22,129 nt of DNA from Pseudomonadota bacterium (GTDB lineage: Bacteria; Pseudomonadota; Alphaproteobacteria; Rhizobiales; Xanthobacteraceae): assembly GCA_023386635.1 (NCBI GenBank), contig JAEWJH010000023.1:1-22129 (forward strand), written 5' to 3'. Below, in pieces: positions 15,020 to 21,276 of this stretch. A model generated the notes under the pieces. It was not told the DNA's origin and did not search any database. It saw nothing but the letters and a program-made list of their open reading frames with translations. The position numbers were made by a program, and so were the translations under genes. Within the stretch, counting starts at the first letter, position 1. Each line of letters starts with the position of its first letter.

Positions 15020-15159
15020 GACAGCACCTCGGTCAGAACTTTCCTCTTGAAATAGAATATTTTTCTTTGTAAAGACAATATCGCCTTGAAAAAAAGAAAA
15101 TTTCTCTCTATCTGCTCGCGAAGCAGTAACTTCCTCCTAAAATTTTGAGGTTTGCCAGC
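15020..15159. promoter_or_regulatory. AT-rich divergent control region of the Lrp gene and the secreted-protein gene
   Basis: About 140 bp, markedly AT-rich against the GC-rich surroundings, lie between two divergent starts. For the plus strand, TTGAAA (15086-15091), a 17-nt spacer and TATCTG (15109-15114) form a plausible promoter of the Lrp-family gene. Several A/T tracts (15053-15062, 15089-15103, 15139-15146) give the bendable DNA that Lrp/AsnC proteins favour, so autoregulation is likely but not shown. The AAAATTTT palindrome at 15139-15146 sits directly before the gene's GAGG site. Confidence 0.45.
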
Positions 15160-15639
15160 ATGGATGCCATCGATCGCAAGATCCTCGCCGTCGTTCAGGA
15201 GGATGCGTCGCTGTCCGTGGCCGAGATCGGCCAGCGCGTCGGCCTGTCATCGACACCCTGCTGGAAGCGACTGCAGCGCCTCGAGGCCGACGGCGTGATC
15301 CAGCGCCGGGTTGCCATCGTCGATGCGGAGAAGATCGGCCTCGGCGTCACCGTGTTCGTGTCGATCGAGACCGGCGACCATTCCAACGACTGGCTCGCGC
15401 GTTTCGCCCATACGGTCGAGGCGATGCCGGAAGTGATGGAATTCTATCGGATGGCGGGCGACGTCGATTACATGCTGCGCGTCGTCGTGCCGGACATCGC
15501 CGGCTATGACGCGTTCTACAAGAAGCTGATCGCCACGGTGCCGCTGAAGAACGTCACGTCACGGTTCGCGATGGAGAAGATAAAGCTCTCCACCGCTCTG
15601 CCGATTCCCGCGCTCCCGCAAAAGCCCGAGCTCGCATAA
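15160..15639 (+). CDS. Lrp/AsnC-family transcriptional regulator
   Basis: A 159-residue leucine-responsive-type regulator. The N-terminal winged helix-turn-helix is clear: MDAIDRKILAVVQEDASLSV, then AEIGQRVGLSSTPCWKRLQR with recognition helix about 29-41, then LEADGVIQRRVAIVD. The C-terminal part has the RAM/effector fold (VTVFVSIETG, MPEVMEFYRMAGDVDYMLRV, TVPLKNVTSRFAMEKIK). Such proteins form octamer-like assemblies and sense amino acids. I chose the ATG at 15160 because GAGG at 15147-15150 precedes it by 9 nt; a TTG at 15145 would overlap that site. The target is unknown. The stop lies only 2 nt from the stop of the convergent pseudopilin gene. Confidence 0.92.
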   Translation: MDAIDRKILAVVQEDASLSVAEIGQRVGLSSTPCWKRLQRLEADGVIQRRVAIVDAEKIGLGVTVFVSIETGDHSNDWLARFAHTVEAMPEVMEFYRMAGDVDYMLRVVVPDIAGYDAFYKKLIATVPLKNVTSRFAMEKIKLSTALPIPALPQKPELA

Positions 15640-15641
15640 AA

Positions 15642-16205
15642 TTACGACGTGCGCGTGATCTTGTTGACGCGCGGGACCGTATACATCTGGTCGCTCATCG
15701 TCAGCGTGCCGGTGATGGTATAACCGACCGCCGGCTTAAAGCCGAAACTGACTTCCGACAGGATCAATTGCGAGCTCGGCGTGGCCAGCGCGGTGGGGAC
15801 GGTGACCGTCGAGCCGACCGACCGCGCGGTGCCGCCTCGGGTATCGCTCCAGCCCACTGTCGCCTTGCCGGCGCTATCGATATTGATCGCCGACACGGTA
15901 ATGGACAGCGTGGTTGTCGAGAACGGCGCCATAATCGACGTGCTGGCATTCAGGATATTCGTCATGTCGGCATTGCTGATGCTCGACGGCGCCTGCGACG
16001 CGAGATCGCTCAATGCATGTGCTGTCAGAGTGACTTTGCGATCGATCGCAATGGCCTGGGACGCTTCCGCCAGCCCCAGATACAGCGCGACCATCAGCGG
16101 CAGCACCAGCGCGAATTCCACGGCTGAAACGCCGCGGATGTCGCGGACGAGACGAAACGCGCCGATCCAGCGCGCAAGCGACGGTATGCGGTCAAGCGCG
16201 ATCAT
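15642..16205 (-). CDS. TadE/TadG-type pilus-assembly pseudopilin
   Basis: A 187-residue minor pseudopilin of the Tad (type IVc) pilus. The motif DIRGVSAVEFALVLPLMVAL holds a Flp-type prepilin cleavage site: after Gly25, with Glu30 at +5 and a Phe at +6, then a hydrophobic helix to about residue 52. The rest is a periplasmic Ser/Thr-rich region (TLTAHALSDLASQ is typical of TadE-like domains). The start overlaps the upstream pseudopilin stop as ATGA, so the two are coupled. It is the last gene of the minus-strand arm. No von Willebrand-type domain follows, so it is TadE/TadF-like rather than full-length TadG. The letter assignment is uncertain. Confidence 0.85.
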   Translation of the reverse strand: MIALDRIPSLARWIGAFRLVRDIRGVSAVEFALVLPLMVALYLGLAEASQAIAIDRKVTLTAHALSDLASQAPSSISNADMTNILNASTSIMAPFSTTTLSITVSAINIDSAGKATVGWSDTRGGTARSVGSTVTVPTALATPSSQLILSEVSFGFKPAVGYTITGTLTMSDQMYTVPRVNKITRTS

Positions 16206-16771
16206 TTGTAGGGCTCGTTGCGAAAGGCGGCAGTCGCGACCAGCAGCCGCTTACTGCCGTTCAGGTTGGAAATTCCGGCATTCCAGATCGAAACATAGAT
16301 CGGCCATTGATAGTAAAGCTTCAGGACGACGATGTCGCCCGGACCGCCCGGCGTATAGGCCATCGCCGAGGTGTCGAAATTGCCGTTGCTGACGGGGCTG
16401 TTCATATCGGTCGACGCGAAGTTCGTATACGTCTTCACATCGACATAGACGCCGCCCGCGCAATCGAACATCACCGTGAGCTGCGAGCATACCTTGGTCT
16501 TGAACTCGTTCGCGCTCATGCCCTGACTTTGCGCCTGCCCGGTCAGGATCAATCGCGACACGTTGGAGACCGCAGCCTCCAGCGACTGCCCGGCGAAAAA
16601 CACGAGCGCCGTTTCGATGATGGCGAACATCATCGCGATGAACGGCAAAGCAACGAGGGAAAATTCGATGGCGGTCGCGCCATCCTGATGTCCGACAAAC
16701 CGGCGCAGCGGCGACCGCGACACAAAACGTCTTACACTGCGGACGGCGCGCGAACTTGACACGTCAAACAT
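16202..16771 (-). CDS. TadE-family pilus-assembly pseudopilin
   Basis: A 189-residue TadE-like protein. A basic N-terminus (RSVRRFVSRSPLRRFVGHQD) leads to GATAIEFSLVALPFIAMMFA, with the Gly31 cleavage site and Glu36 at +5. The site matches the Flp pilin motif (GATAIEYGL) almost exactly. The FAGQSLEAAVSNVSRLILTG stretch and the CSQL...FDC cysteine pair belong to the periplasmic part. The CpaA peptidase encoded at 18260 probably processes it. Minor pseudopilins of this kind are needed for pilus assembly. The start is 150 nt downstream of the pilus-assembly N-domain gene on the same strand. Confidence 0.9.
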   Translation of the reverse strand: MFDVSSSRAVRSVRRFVSRSPLRRFVGHQDGATAIEFSLVALPFIAMMFAIIETALVFFAGQSLEAAVSNVSRLILTGQAQSQGMSANEFKTKVCSQLTVMFDCAGGVYVDVKTYTNFASTDMNSPVSNGNFDTSAMAYTPGGPGDIVVLKLYYQWPIYVSIWNAGISNLNGSKRLLVATAAFRNEPYK

Positions 16772-16900
16772 GATCTTATGCCCTGGCGCGCCATTGCCCG
16801 TGCGCGCAGGTCAATCTCTAGCAAACAGGCGTTGTCGATTGGTTGCCATGGTCGCGGACACGCCGGGGCGGCAGCGCAAGAAACCGCTAACCATAAGAAC

Positions 16901-16919
16901 CCCGGCTGACGCCGCCGGG
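16901..16919 (-). terminator. Weak hairpin after the pilus N-domain gene
   Basis: GCCGGG / CCCGGC arms (16914-16919 and 16901-16906) form a 6-bp stem with a 7-nt loop on the minus strand, directly after the stop codon at 16922. The following GTTCTTAT is only a partial T-run. It could attenuate rather than end transcription into the two pseudopilin genes. Confidence 0.3.
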
Positions 16920-16921
16920 CG

Positions 16922-17407
16922 TTAGCGGGCAGCCGCGGGAGCGCCGCCGCTTCCCGCCGCGGCCGAACCGTTGCGTGTCGCGGTCTGCGCCAGCGTGTTG
17001 TTGAAATAGTCCTTGTTGTCGCCGAGGGTGATCCGTGGCTCGCACAGCGGCTCGCAGCTATAGCTCTGGCGCGCCGTGCCGTAGAACACAGCCACGGTAT
17101 TGTCGGCCGGCGACTTCACGATCAACTGTTGATCGCTCAAGACATTGCCGGACCGGTCCAGGGCCAGGAAATTGGTGGTGCCGTAGCCTTTACCGGTGAC
17201 CACCAGCATGCCGCCGGACTGCAGCGACACGTCGGCGATCAACGGATTGCCGACGATGATGGTGGCGGTGCGGTCGGGCACCCGCATCAATCGCGCCTGA
17301 TCGACAGAGACGACAAACGTGTCGGCCGCTGCGGCAGGCCCGACAAACGCCGTCATCAAGACAGCGGCGAGCACGCTCTTTCCGTAACGCGGACGAACAG
17401 CCGGCAT
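16922..17407 (-). CDS. Stand-alone pilus-assembly protein with secretin N-terminal-type domain
   Basis: A 161-residue exported protein consisting almost only of the domain found at the N-terminus of Tad/type II/III secretins (Pfam T2SS-T3SS_pil_N type). A signal peptide (SVLAAVLMTAFVGPAAAA, cleavage near residue 28) leads to VDQARLMRVPDRTATIIVGN, then PLIADVSLQSGGMLVVTGKG, then YGTTNFLALDRSGNVL. This tracks residues 48-115 of CpaC in the same locus (IKDVLVADPTTANAV, VGQTNVFFFDASG). No BON or secretin domain follows. Cys118 and Cys122 form a CEPLCEP motif, and the tail is Gly/Ala-rich. GGAG lies 6 nt before the ATG at 17407; an upstream ATG (17452) adds 15 residues ahead of the signal peptide. 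It heads the minus-strand pilus arm. A role as periplasmic partner of the secretin is inference. Confidence 0.82.
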   Translation of the reverse strand: MPAVRPRYGKSVLAAVLMTAFVGPAAAADTFVVSVDQARLMRVPDRTATIIVGNPLIADVSLQSGGMLVVTGKGYGTTNFLALDRSGNVLSDQQLIVKSPADNTVAVFYGTARQSYSCEPLCEPRITLGDNKDYFNNTLAQTATRNGSAAAGSGGAPAAAR

Positions 17408-17589
17408 CGAACACTCCAGCACGCAAACGCAACACAACACGTCGCGGAACATCGCGACCCTCGGCAGTTGACCGCAAAATGATGAATCAGGGATGAAACC
17501 GCGCGGCGGGCGGAATGCACAGCAATGCGCGATGTCCGCAGCCGAGCGCTGCGCCGCATCAGAACCGCCGGCGATGAAGCATCAGCCTG

Positions 17590-17650
17590 ATGATTGACCC
17601 TTCCTTGGCGGCACTTACTGGCTTGCGCTCCCGCCGGGGGGTCAAATCAT
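17590..17650. repeat. Long imperfect inverted repeat in the pilus control region
   Basis: ATGATTGACCC (17590-17600) pairs with GGGTCAAATCAT (17639-17650) with one extra base in the right arm. Inside, GGCGG (17607-17611) pairs with CCGCC (17631-17635). The result is one hairpin of about 61 nt. It lies about 180 bp upstream of the N-domain gene on one side and about 320 bp upstream of flp on the other. Confidence 0.5.
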
Positions 17651-17773
17651 AGGCAGTTCAAGACTTTCATCCTTTCAACATTGACAATAAAAGCGGGACC
17701 ATTTTTCGAATATCGCAATACTGATACAGGTTTATTGCTGTAAGCTGGCGAATACAGAAGAATAAATACCAGA

Positions 17774-17807
17774 TTAACCAAGTTATACATCGTATATAAC
17801 TTGTTAA
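17774..17807. promoter_or_regulatory. Operator-like inverted repeat upstream of flp
   Basis: CAAGTTATA (17779-17787) and TATAACTTG (17795-17803) are perfect inverted arms around CATCGTA. The symmetry extends outward to TTAAC (17774-17778) and GTTAA (17803-17807) with a single bulged C. The spacing of arm centres (16 bp) would suit a dimeric DNA-binding protein on one face of the helix. The flanking TTAAC half-sites recall CtrA half-sites, but their spacing is not the canonical one. The bound protein is unknown. Confidence 0.5.
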
Positions 17808-17850
17808 CTACACTATAGAAGCGGGAGATACCCCTGATTTTCTGCGATCA

Positions 17851-17882
17851 CCTTAACGAGCGCGCAAGACCTGCTTGTTAGG
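17851..17882 (+). promoter_or_regulatory. Stem-loop in the probable flp leader
   Basis: CCTTAACGAGC (17851-17861) can pair with GCTTGTTAGG (17873-17882) with one bulge and one G-T pair. If transcription starts after the TATAGA at 17814-17819, the leader is about 140 nt and this is its first stable element. It could affect stability of the abundant pilin message. This is inference from sequence only. Confidence 0.35.
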
Positions 17883-17967
17883 TTCATGGCGGTCCGGGAC
17901 ACCGGAAGACAACCTGGGCAGAACGCCCCCCGCTCAGACAGCTACGTGTGGATTTATGGAGCTACCA

Positions 17968-18144
17968 ATGAAGAATGTCCTCCTGCGTTTCGTGAAGGAT
18001 GAGGCGGGCGCCACCGCCATCGAATACGGTCTCATCGCTGCCGGCATCTCCGTCGCGATCATCGCGGTCGTTAACGGCCTCGGCACCCAGTTGAAGACCA
18101 CCTTCACCTCGATCTCGACGACGCTGGCCACGGCCGGCAAGTAA
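17968..18144 (+). CDS. flp: Flp/PilA-type major pilin of the Tad (type IVc) pilus
   Basis: A 58-residue prepilin. The leader MKNVLLRFVKDEAG ends at Gly14. Mature residues start ATAIEYGLIAAGISVAIIAV with the invariant Glu at +5 and Tyr at +6, forming a single hydrophobic helix. The short polar tail is TFTSISTTLATAGK. CpaA should cleave it and the machinery polymerise it into an adhesive fibre. GGAG (17958-17961) lies 6 nt before the ATG at 17968; a longer reading frame from 17875 gives extra residues of no pilin character. The gene stands alone between a long structured upstream region and a strong terminator, as expected for the most abundant subunit. Only one pilin copy is seen here. Confidence 0.96.
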   Translation: MKNVLLRFVKDEAGATAIEYGLIAAGISVAIIAVVNGLGTQLKTTFTSISTTLATAGK

Positions 18145-18162
18145 GTCGCGAAGACTTCGAAC

Positions 18163-18199
18163 AAAGGCCCCGGCCTGTCGCCGGGGCTTTTGCTTTTTT
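18163..18199 (+). terminator. Rho-independent terminator of flp
   Basis: GCCCCGGC (18167-18174) pairs with GCCGGGGC (18180-18187) over a CTGTC loop. The stem is extended by a G-T pair and A/T pairs (AAA at 18163-18165). TTTT and then TTTTTT follow at 18188-18191 and 18194-18199. It should end most flp transcripts and lower read-through into cpaA. Confidence 0.85.
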
Positions 18200-18212
18200 A
18201 ACAACTGGCTAA
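18198..18212 (+). promoter_or_regulatory. Candidate CtrA box upstream of cpaA
   Basis: TTAA-CAACTGG-CTAA (18198-18212), followed by C, matches the alphaproteobacterial CtrA pattern TTAA-N7-TTAA except for one base. It lies 47 bp before the cpaA start and begins inside the flp terminator T-run. Only a pattern match. Confidence 0.3.
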
Positions 18213-18259
18213 CCGTTCGCACGCTAATCCAGCAGGGTGTCTGCCGCGCAGAGTGAAGC

Positions 18260-18763
18260 ATGCTCATCCAGGCGACCGAGCTTCTGCTGTTTCCCGCGCT
18301 GATGGCCTTCGCGGCTTCCAGCGACCTGCTCACCATGACCATTTCGAACCGGGTCTCGCTGCTGCTGGCGGCGGGGTTCGCTGTCCTCGCCGTGGTGACC
18401 GGCATGAGCCTGACCGAGATCGGCTGGCATGTCGCGGCCGGTGCGGCGGTGCTGGTGATCGCCTTCGTATTCTTCGCGCGGGGCTGGATCGGCGGTGGCG
18501 ACGCAAAGCTCGCCGCGGCGACAGCGCTGTGGTTCGGCTTCCCTCACCTGCTCGACTATCTGGTCTATGCATCGCTGCTCGGCGGCGCATTGACGCTGCT
18601 GCTGCTGCAATGGCGCAACTGGCCGCTCCCGGCCTTTCTGGCTCGTCAATCCTGGGCGCAGCGCCTGCACGACCGCAATAGCGGCATCCCCTATGGCATC
18701 GCGCTCGCCGCAGCCGCCCTTGCGATCTATCCGCACACCATCTGGATGACGCCGGCGTCCTGA
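18260..18763 (+). CDS. cpaA: Prepilin peptidase CpaA/TadV
   Basis: A 167-residue inner-membrane aspartic protease (type IV prepilin peptidase, family A24) that cleaves Flp and the TadE-type pseudopilins. The two catalytic aspartates are present: Asp22 in ASSDLLTMTISN and Asp81 in GWIGGGDAKL, the GxGD-type motif. Four or more hydrophobic segments fit the short CpaA form, which lacks the methylase domain of PilD. GIPYGIALAAAALAIYP near the C-terminus is a family feature. The gene follows the flp terminator, so it needs read-through or its own promoter (a CtrA-like box is at 18198). A 213-bp gap separates it from cpaB. The ribosome-binding site is weak. Confidence 0.93.
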   Translation: MLIQATELLLFPALMAFAASSDLLTMTISNRVSLLLAAGFAVLAVVTGMSLTEIGWHVAAGAAVLVIAFVFFARGWIGGGDAKLAAATALWFGFPHLLDYLVYASLLGGALTLLLLQWRNWPLPAFLARQSWAQRLHDRNSGIPYGIALAAAALAIYPHTIWMTPAS

Positions 18764-18869
18764 GCGCCGCGCCTTCCGTCTGCACGCCGTATCGCCGGAA
18801 ATCCGGCCGCGCTCGCATGCGTGCCGGTCCGGCGCCAACCGATCATTAACTCGATTTGGATACGCGCAC

Positions 18870-18885
18870 TTAACCATACCTTGAC
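18870..18885 (+). promoter_or_regulatory. Candidate CtrA box upstream of cpaB
   Basis: TTAA-CCATACC-TTGA followed by C (18870-18885) has the N7 spacing of the CtrA consensus with one mismatch. A further TTAAC half-site is at 18846-18850. It lies about 90 bp before the cpaB start, in a gap that otherwise has no gene. Pattern match only. Confidence 0.3.
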
Positions 18886-18976
18886 CTTTGGGTGTTGAAA
18901 TCACTGCACGCGGCAAGTGCGGCCGCCATCTGGGTTGAGCGGCAGTGTGCCGCTGTTTGTAGAGAGTGACCGCGTT

Positions 18977-19765
18977 ATGAAAGCCGCGCGTCTTGTTGTG
19001 TTGGGTGTTGCAATCGCCGCCGGTGGCTTGGCTGCGATCCTGGCCGGTGGCGGGTCCGAACCGCCGCCTCCCGCGCCTGTGGCGGAACCGTCTCAGAAAA
19101 TCGATACGACCGACATCCTGGTCGCCAAAAGCGATATTGGCCTCGGCTCGGTGGTTGCCGCAGGCGACATCACCTGGCAGGCCTGGCCCGCATCCGCCAA
19201 CAACGGCACCTTCATCAGCAAGAAGGATCGCCCTGACGCGATCGAAAGCCTTGCCGGCTCGATCGCGCGCGCGCCCTTCGTCGCCGGCGAGCCCATTCGC
19301 GAATCGAAACTGGTCAAGGCTCAAGGCTCCGGCTTCATGGCGGCGATCCTGCCGCAAGGCATGCGCGCGGTCTCGACGGAAATCTCGCCGGAAAACGGCG
19401 CCGGCGGCTTTATCCTGCCGAACGACCGCGTCGATGTGATCCTGTCGCGGCGCGACCGCGATCCGGCCACCAATGAGCAGCGGCCGAGCGAAACCATCCT
19501 CAACAATGTGCGCGTTCTCGCCATCGACCAGAACGTCGAGGAAAAGAACGGCCAGAAGGTCGTCGTTGGAAAGACCGCGACGCTCGAGCTGACGCCCGGC
19601 CAGGCAGAGACGCTGGCGATGGCACGGCAGCTCGGAATCCTGTCGCTCGCGCTGCGTAGCATTACCGATGCCGATGCCAAGCCGACGGTTCAGGAAGAAT
19701 CCGGCGGGCGCTCCAGCATCAATGTGGTGCGCTACGGCGTGACCGTGCCGACGACACCGAAATGA
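18977..19765 (+). CDS. cpaB: Tad pilus assembly protein CpaB/RcpC
   Basis: A 262-residue periplasmic or membrane-anchored protein. An N-terminal hydrophobic anchor (RLVVLGVAIAAGGLAAILAG, 5-24) is followed by a Pro-rich linker and a SAF domain (about 45-110: ILVAKSDIGLGSVVAAGDIT). The RcpC/CpaB domain follows (about 118-235: LPQGMRAVSTEISPENGAGG, FILPNDRVDVIL, LELTPGQAETLAMARQLGIL). CpaB is thought to work with the CpaC secretin at the outer-membrane channel. The ATG at 18977 is preferred. A GTG at 18917 would add 20 residues before the anchor. It starts a cpaB-cpaC-cpaD-cpaE run with short gaps. Confidence 0.94.
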   Translation: MKAARLVVLGVAIAAGGLAAILAGGGSEPPPPAPVAEPSQKIDTTDILVAKSDIGLGSVVAAGDITWQAWPASANNGTFISKKDRPDAIESLAGSIARAPFVAGEPIRESKLVKAQGSGFMAAILPQGMRAVSTEISPENGAGGFILPNDRVDVILSRRDRDPATNEQRPSETILNNVRVLAIDQNVEEKNGQKVVVGKTATLELTPGQAETLAMARQLGILSLALRSITDADAKPTVQEESGGRSSINVVRYGVTVPTTPK

Positions 19766-19814
19766 CGATCGACGTGACGCTGTCGAATGACGTGAGCGGG
19801 TGAAGGAAAACGCG

Positions 19815-21254
19815 ATGGGTACAAGCAATCTACTGCGCACGGTCGCGGTCATCGCTGTTGCCGCGGCAGCTGCGCTGGCTCCGTTGCCCCCGGCATCGGC
19901 AGCGGACCCGCAGGCCGGCAGCACCATCACCATCGCCGCCGCGGATTCAACGTCGCGCGCCGTGTCGCTCGGCATCGGCAAATCGGTGGCGATCGATCTG
20001 CCGGCCGATATCAAGGATGTCCTGGTCGCCGATCCGACCACGGCCAATGCCGTGGTCCGCTCGACGCGGCGGGCCTATATCATCGGCGTCAAGGTCGGCC
20101 AAACCAACGTCTTCTTCTTCGACGCCAGCGGCCGGCAGATCGCCGGTTTCGATATCGCGGTGACGCGCGATCTCAACGGCATCCGCGCGGCGCTGCGCAA
20201 TTCGTTGCCGGATTCCGAAATCCGCGTCGACGGAATCGGCGATAGCGTGATGCTGTCCGGCGTCGCGGCCAACGCCGGGGATTCGCAGCAGGCCTTCGAT
20301 CTGGCCCAGCGACTCGCCGGAGACGGCAAGGTGGTGAACGGCATCGCCGTGCGCGGCCGCGACCAGGTGATGCTCAAGGTCAGCGTCGCCGAGGTGCAGC
20401 GCAACGTCGTCAAACAACTCGGCGTCAATCTGACCGGCAGCGTCGGCTACGGCAGCAATGTCGTCAACTTCAACACCACCAATCCATTCTCCGCGAGCGG
20501 CGTCGCACTGAGCGACACGGCGCTCAGCGGCTCGCCGATCCGCGGCGTCAACGCAACGCTCCGGGCGATGGATCGCGCCGGCCTGATCCGCACGCTGGCC
20601 GAGCCGAACCTCACCGCGATCTCCGGCGAAACGGCGACCTTCATGGCAGGCGGCGAATTCCCGATTCCCGCCGGCCTGTCGTGCGACACGACCAAATCGC
20701 CGCCGGTCTGCCAATCGCAGATCGATTTTAAGAAATTCGGCGTCAGCCTGATGTTCACGCCGATCGTGATGTCCGGCGGCCGCATCAGCCTCAAGGTGAT
20801 GACCGAAGTGTCGGAGCTGTCGGCGGAGAACGCGATCACGCTGACGGTGCCCGGCTCGACCCAGACGCTGACCATCCCGTCGATCCGCACCCGCCGCGCC
20901 GACACTGTCGTCGAAATTCCGTCGGGCGGCACGCTGGCGATGGCCGGCATGATTCAGGAGCAGACCAAGCAGCAGATCAACGGCGTCCCCGGCCTGATGC
21001 AGCTGCCGGTGCTCGGCGCGCTGTTCAAGAGCCGCGACTACATCAACAACCAGACCGAACTCGTCGTGCTGGTGACGCCCTATGTCGTCAAGGCTGTCGC
21101 AGCGAAGCAGCTCTCGCGGCCGGACGACGGCTATGGCGACCCGAGCGACCAGTCGACGGTGCTGCTCGGTCGCCTCAATCGCATCTACGGCGCCGCCGAC
21201 GACGCCGAGCCGCGCCGCGCCTATCGCGGAAACTATGGATTCCATCTCGACTGA
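19815..21254 (+). CDS. cpaC: Tad pilus outer-membrane secretin CpaC/RcpA
   Basis: The 479-residue secretin forms the outer-membrane channel for the Flp pilus. A signal peptide (to about Ala29, PLPPASA-ADPQ) is followed by the pilus-assembly N-domain (about 48-115), a BON-like domain (about 118-180: RAALRNSLPDSEIRVDG, VMLSGVAANAGDSQQA) and the secretin domain (about 185-440). The latter has LAEPNLTAISGETATFMAGG, VEIPSGGTLAMAGMIQEQ, GVPGLMQLPVLGALFKSRDY and TELVVLVTPYVVK. A possible disulfide (CDTTKSPPVC) lies in the inserted loop. AAGGA at 19803-19807 precedes the ATG at 19815 by 7 nt; a GTG at 19800 overlaps that site. The last residues overlap an in-frame upstream ATG of cpaD. Confidence 0.96.
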   Translation: MGTSNLLRTVAVIAVAAAAALAPLPPASAADPQAGSTITIAAADSTSRAVSLGIGKSVAIDLPADIKDVLVADPTTANAVVRSTRRAYIIGVKVGQTNVFFFDASGRQIAGFDIAVTRDLNGIRAALRNSLPDSEIRVDGIGDSVMLSGVAANAGDSQQAFDLAQRLAGDGKVVNGIAVRGRDQVMLKVSVAEVQRNVVKQLGVNLTGSVGYGSNVVNFNTTNPFSASGVALSDTALSGSPIRGVNATLRAMDRAGLIRTLAEPNLTAISGETATFMAGGEFPIPAGLSCDTTKSPPVCQSQIDFKKFGVSLMFTPIVMSGGRISLKVMTEVSELSAENAITLTVPGSTQTLTIPSIRTRRADTVVEIPSGGTLAMAGMIQEQTKQQINGVPGLMQLPVLGALFKSRDYINNQTELVVLVTPYVVKAVAAKQLSRPDDGYGDPSDQSTVLLGRLNRIYGAADDAEPRRAYRGNYGFHLD

Positions 21255-21276
21255 CCGCATGCCGGAGACCGACACG

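Larger units (their letters stand above)
17408..17967. other. 560-bp non-coding control region between the two pilus arms
   Basis: No gene is visible. Up to about 17,640 the composition is as in the surroundings. From about 17,645 to 17,830 it is clearly AT-rich. It holds the long inverted repeat at 17590-17650, a consensus-like TTGACA at 17681-17686 without a good -10 partner, the operator-like inverted repeat at 17774-17807, a TATAGA (17814-17819) that could be a -10, and a stem-loop in the likely flp leader at 17851-17882. Promoters for the divergent pilus arms must lie here. Confidence 0.6.

Noticed and set aside
17600..17640. Possible sigma-54 promoter (TGGC ... TTGC) before flp
   Set aside because: The GG/GC spacing is not the required 10 nt in any alignment I tried.
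17681..17713. Perfect TTGACA -35 in the pilus control region
   Set aside because: No acceptable -10 at 16-18 nt; the best candidate (GAATAT) is 21 nt away. Not listed as a promoter.
18224..20047. 607-codon minus-strand frame antisense to cpaA, cpaB and cpaC
   Set aside because: It runs opposite to three well-supported pilus genes and across their gaps; composition only, no motif.
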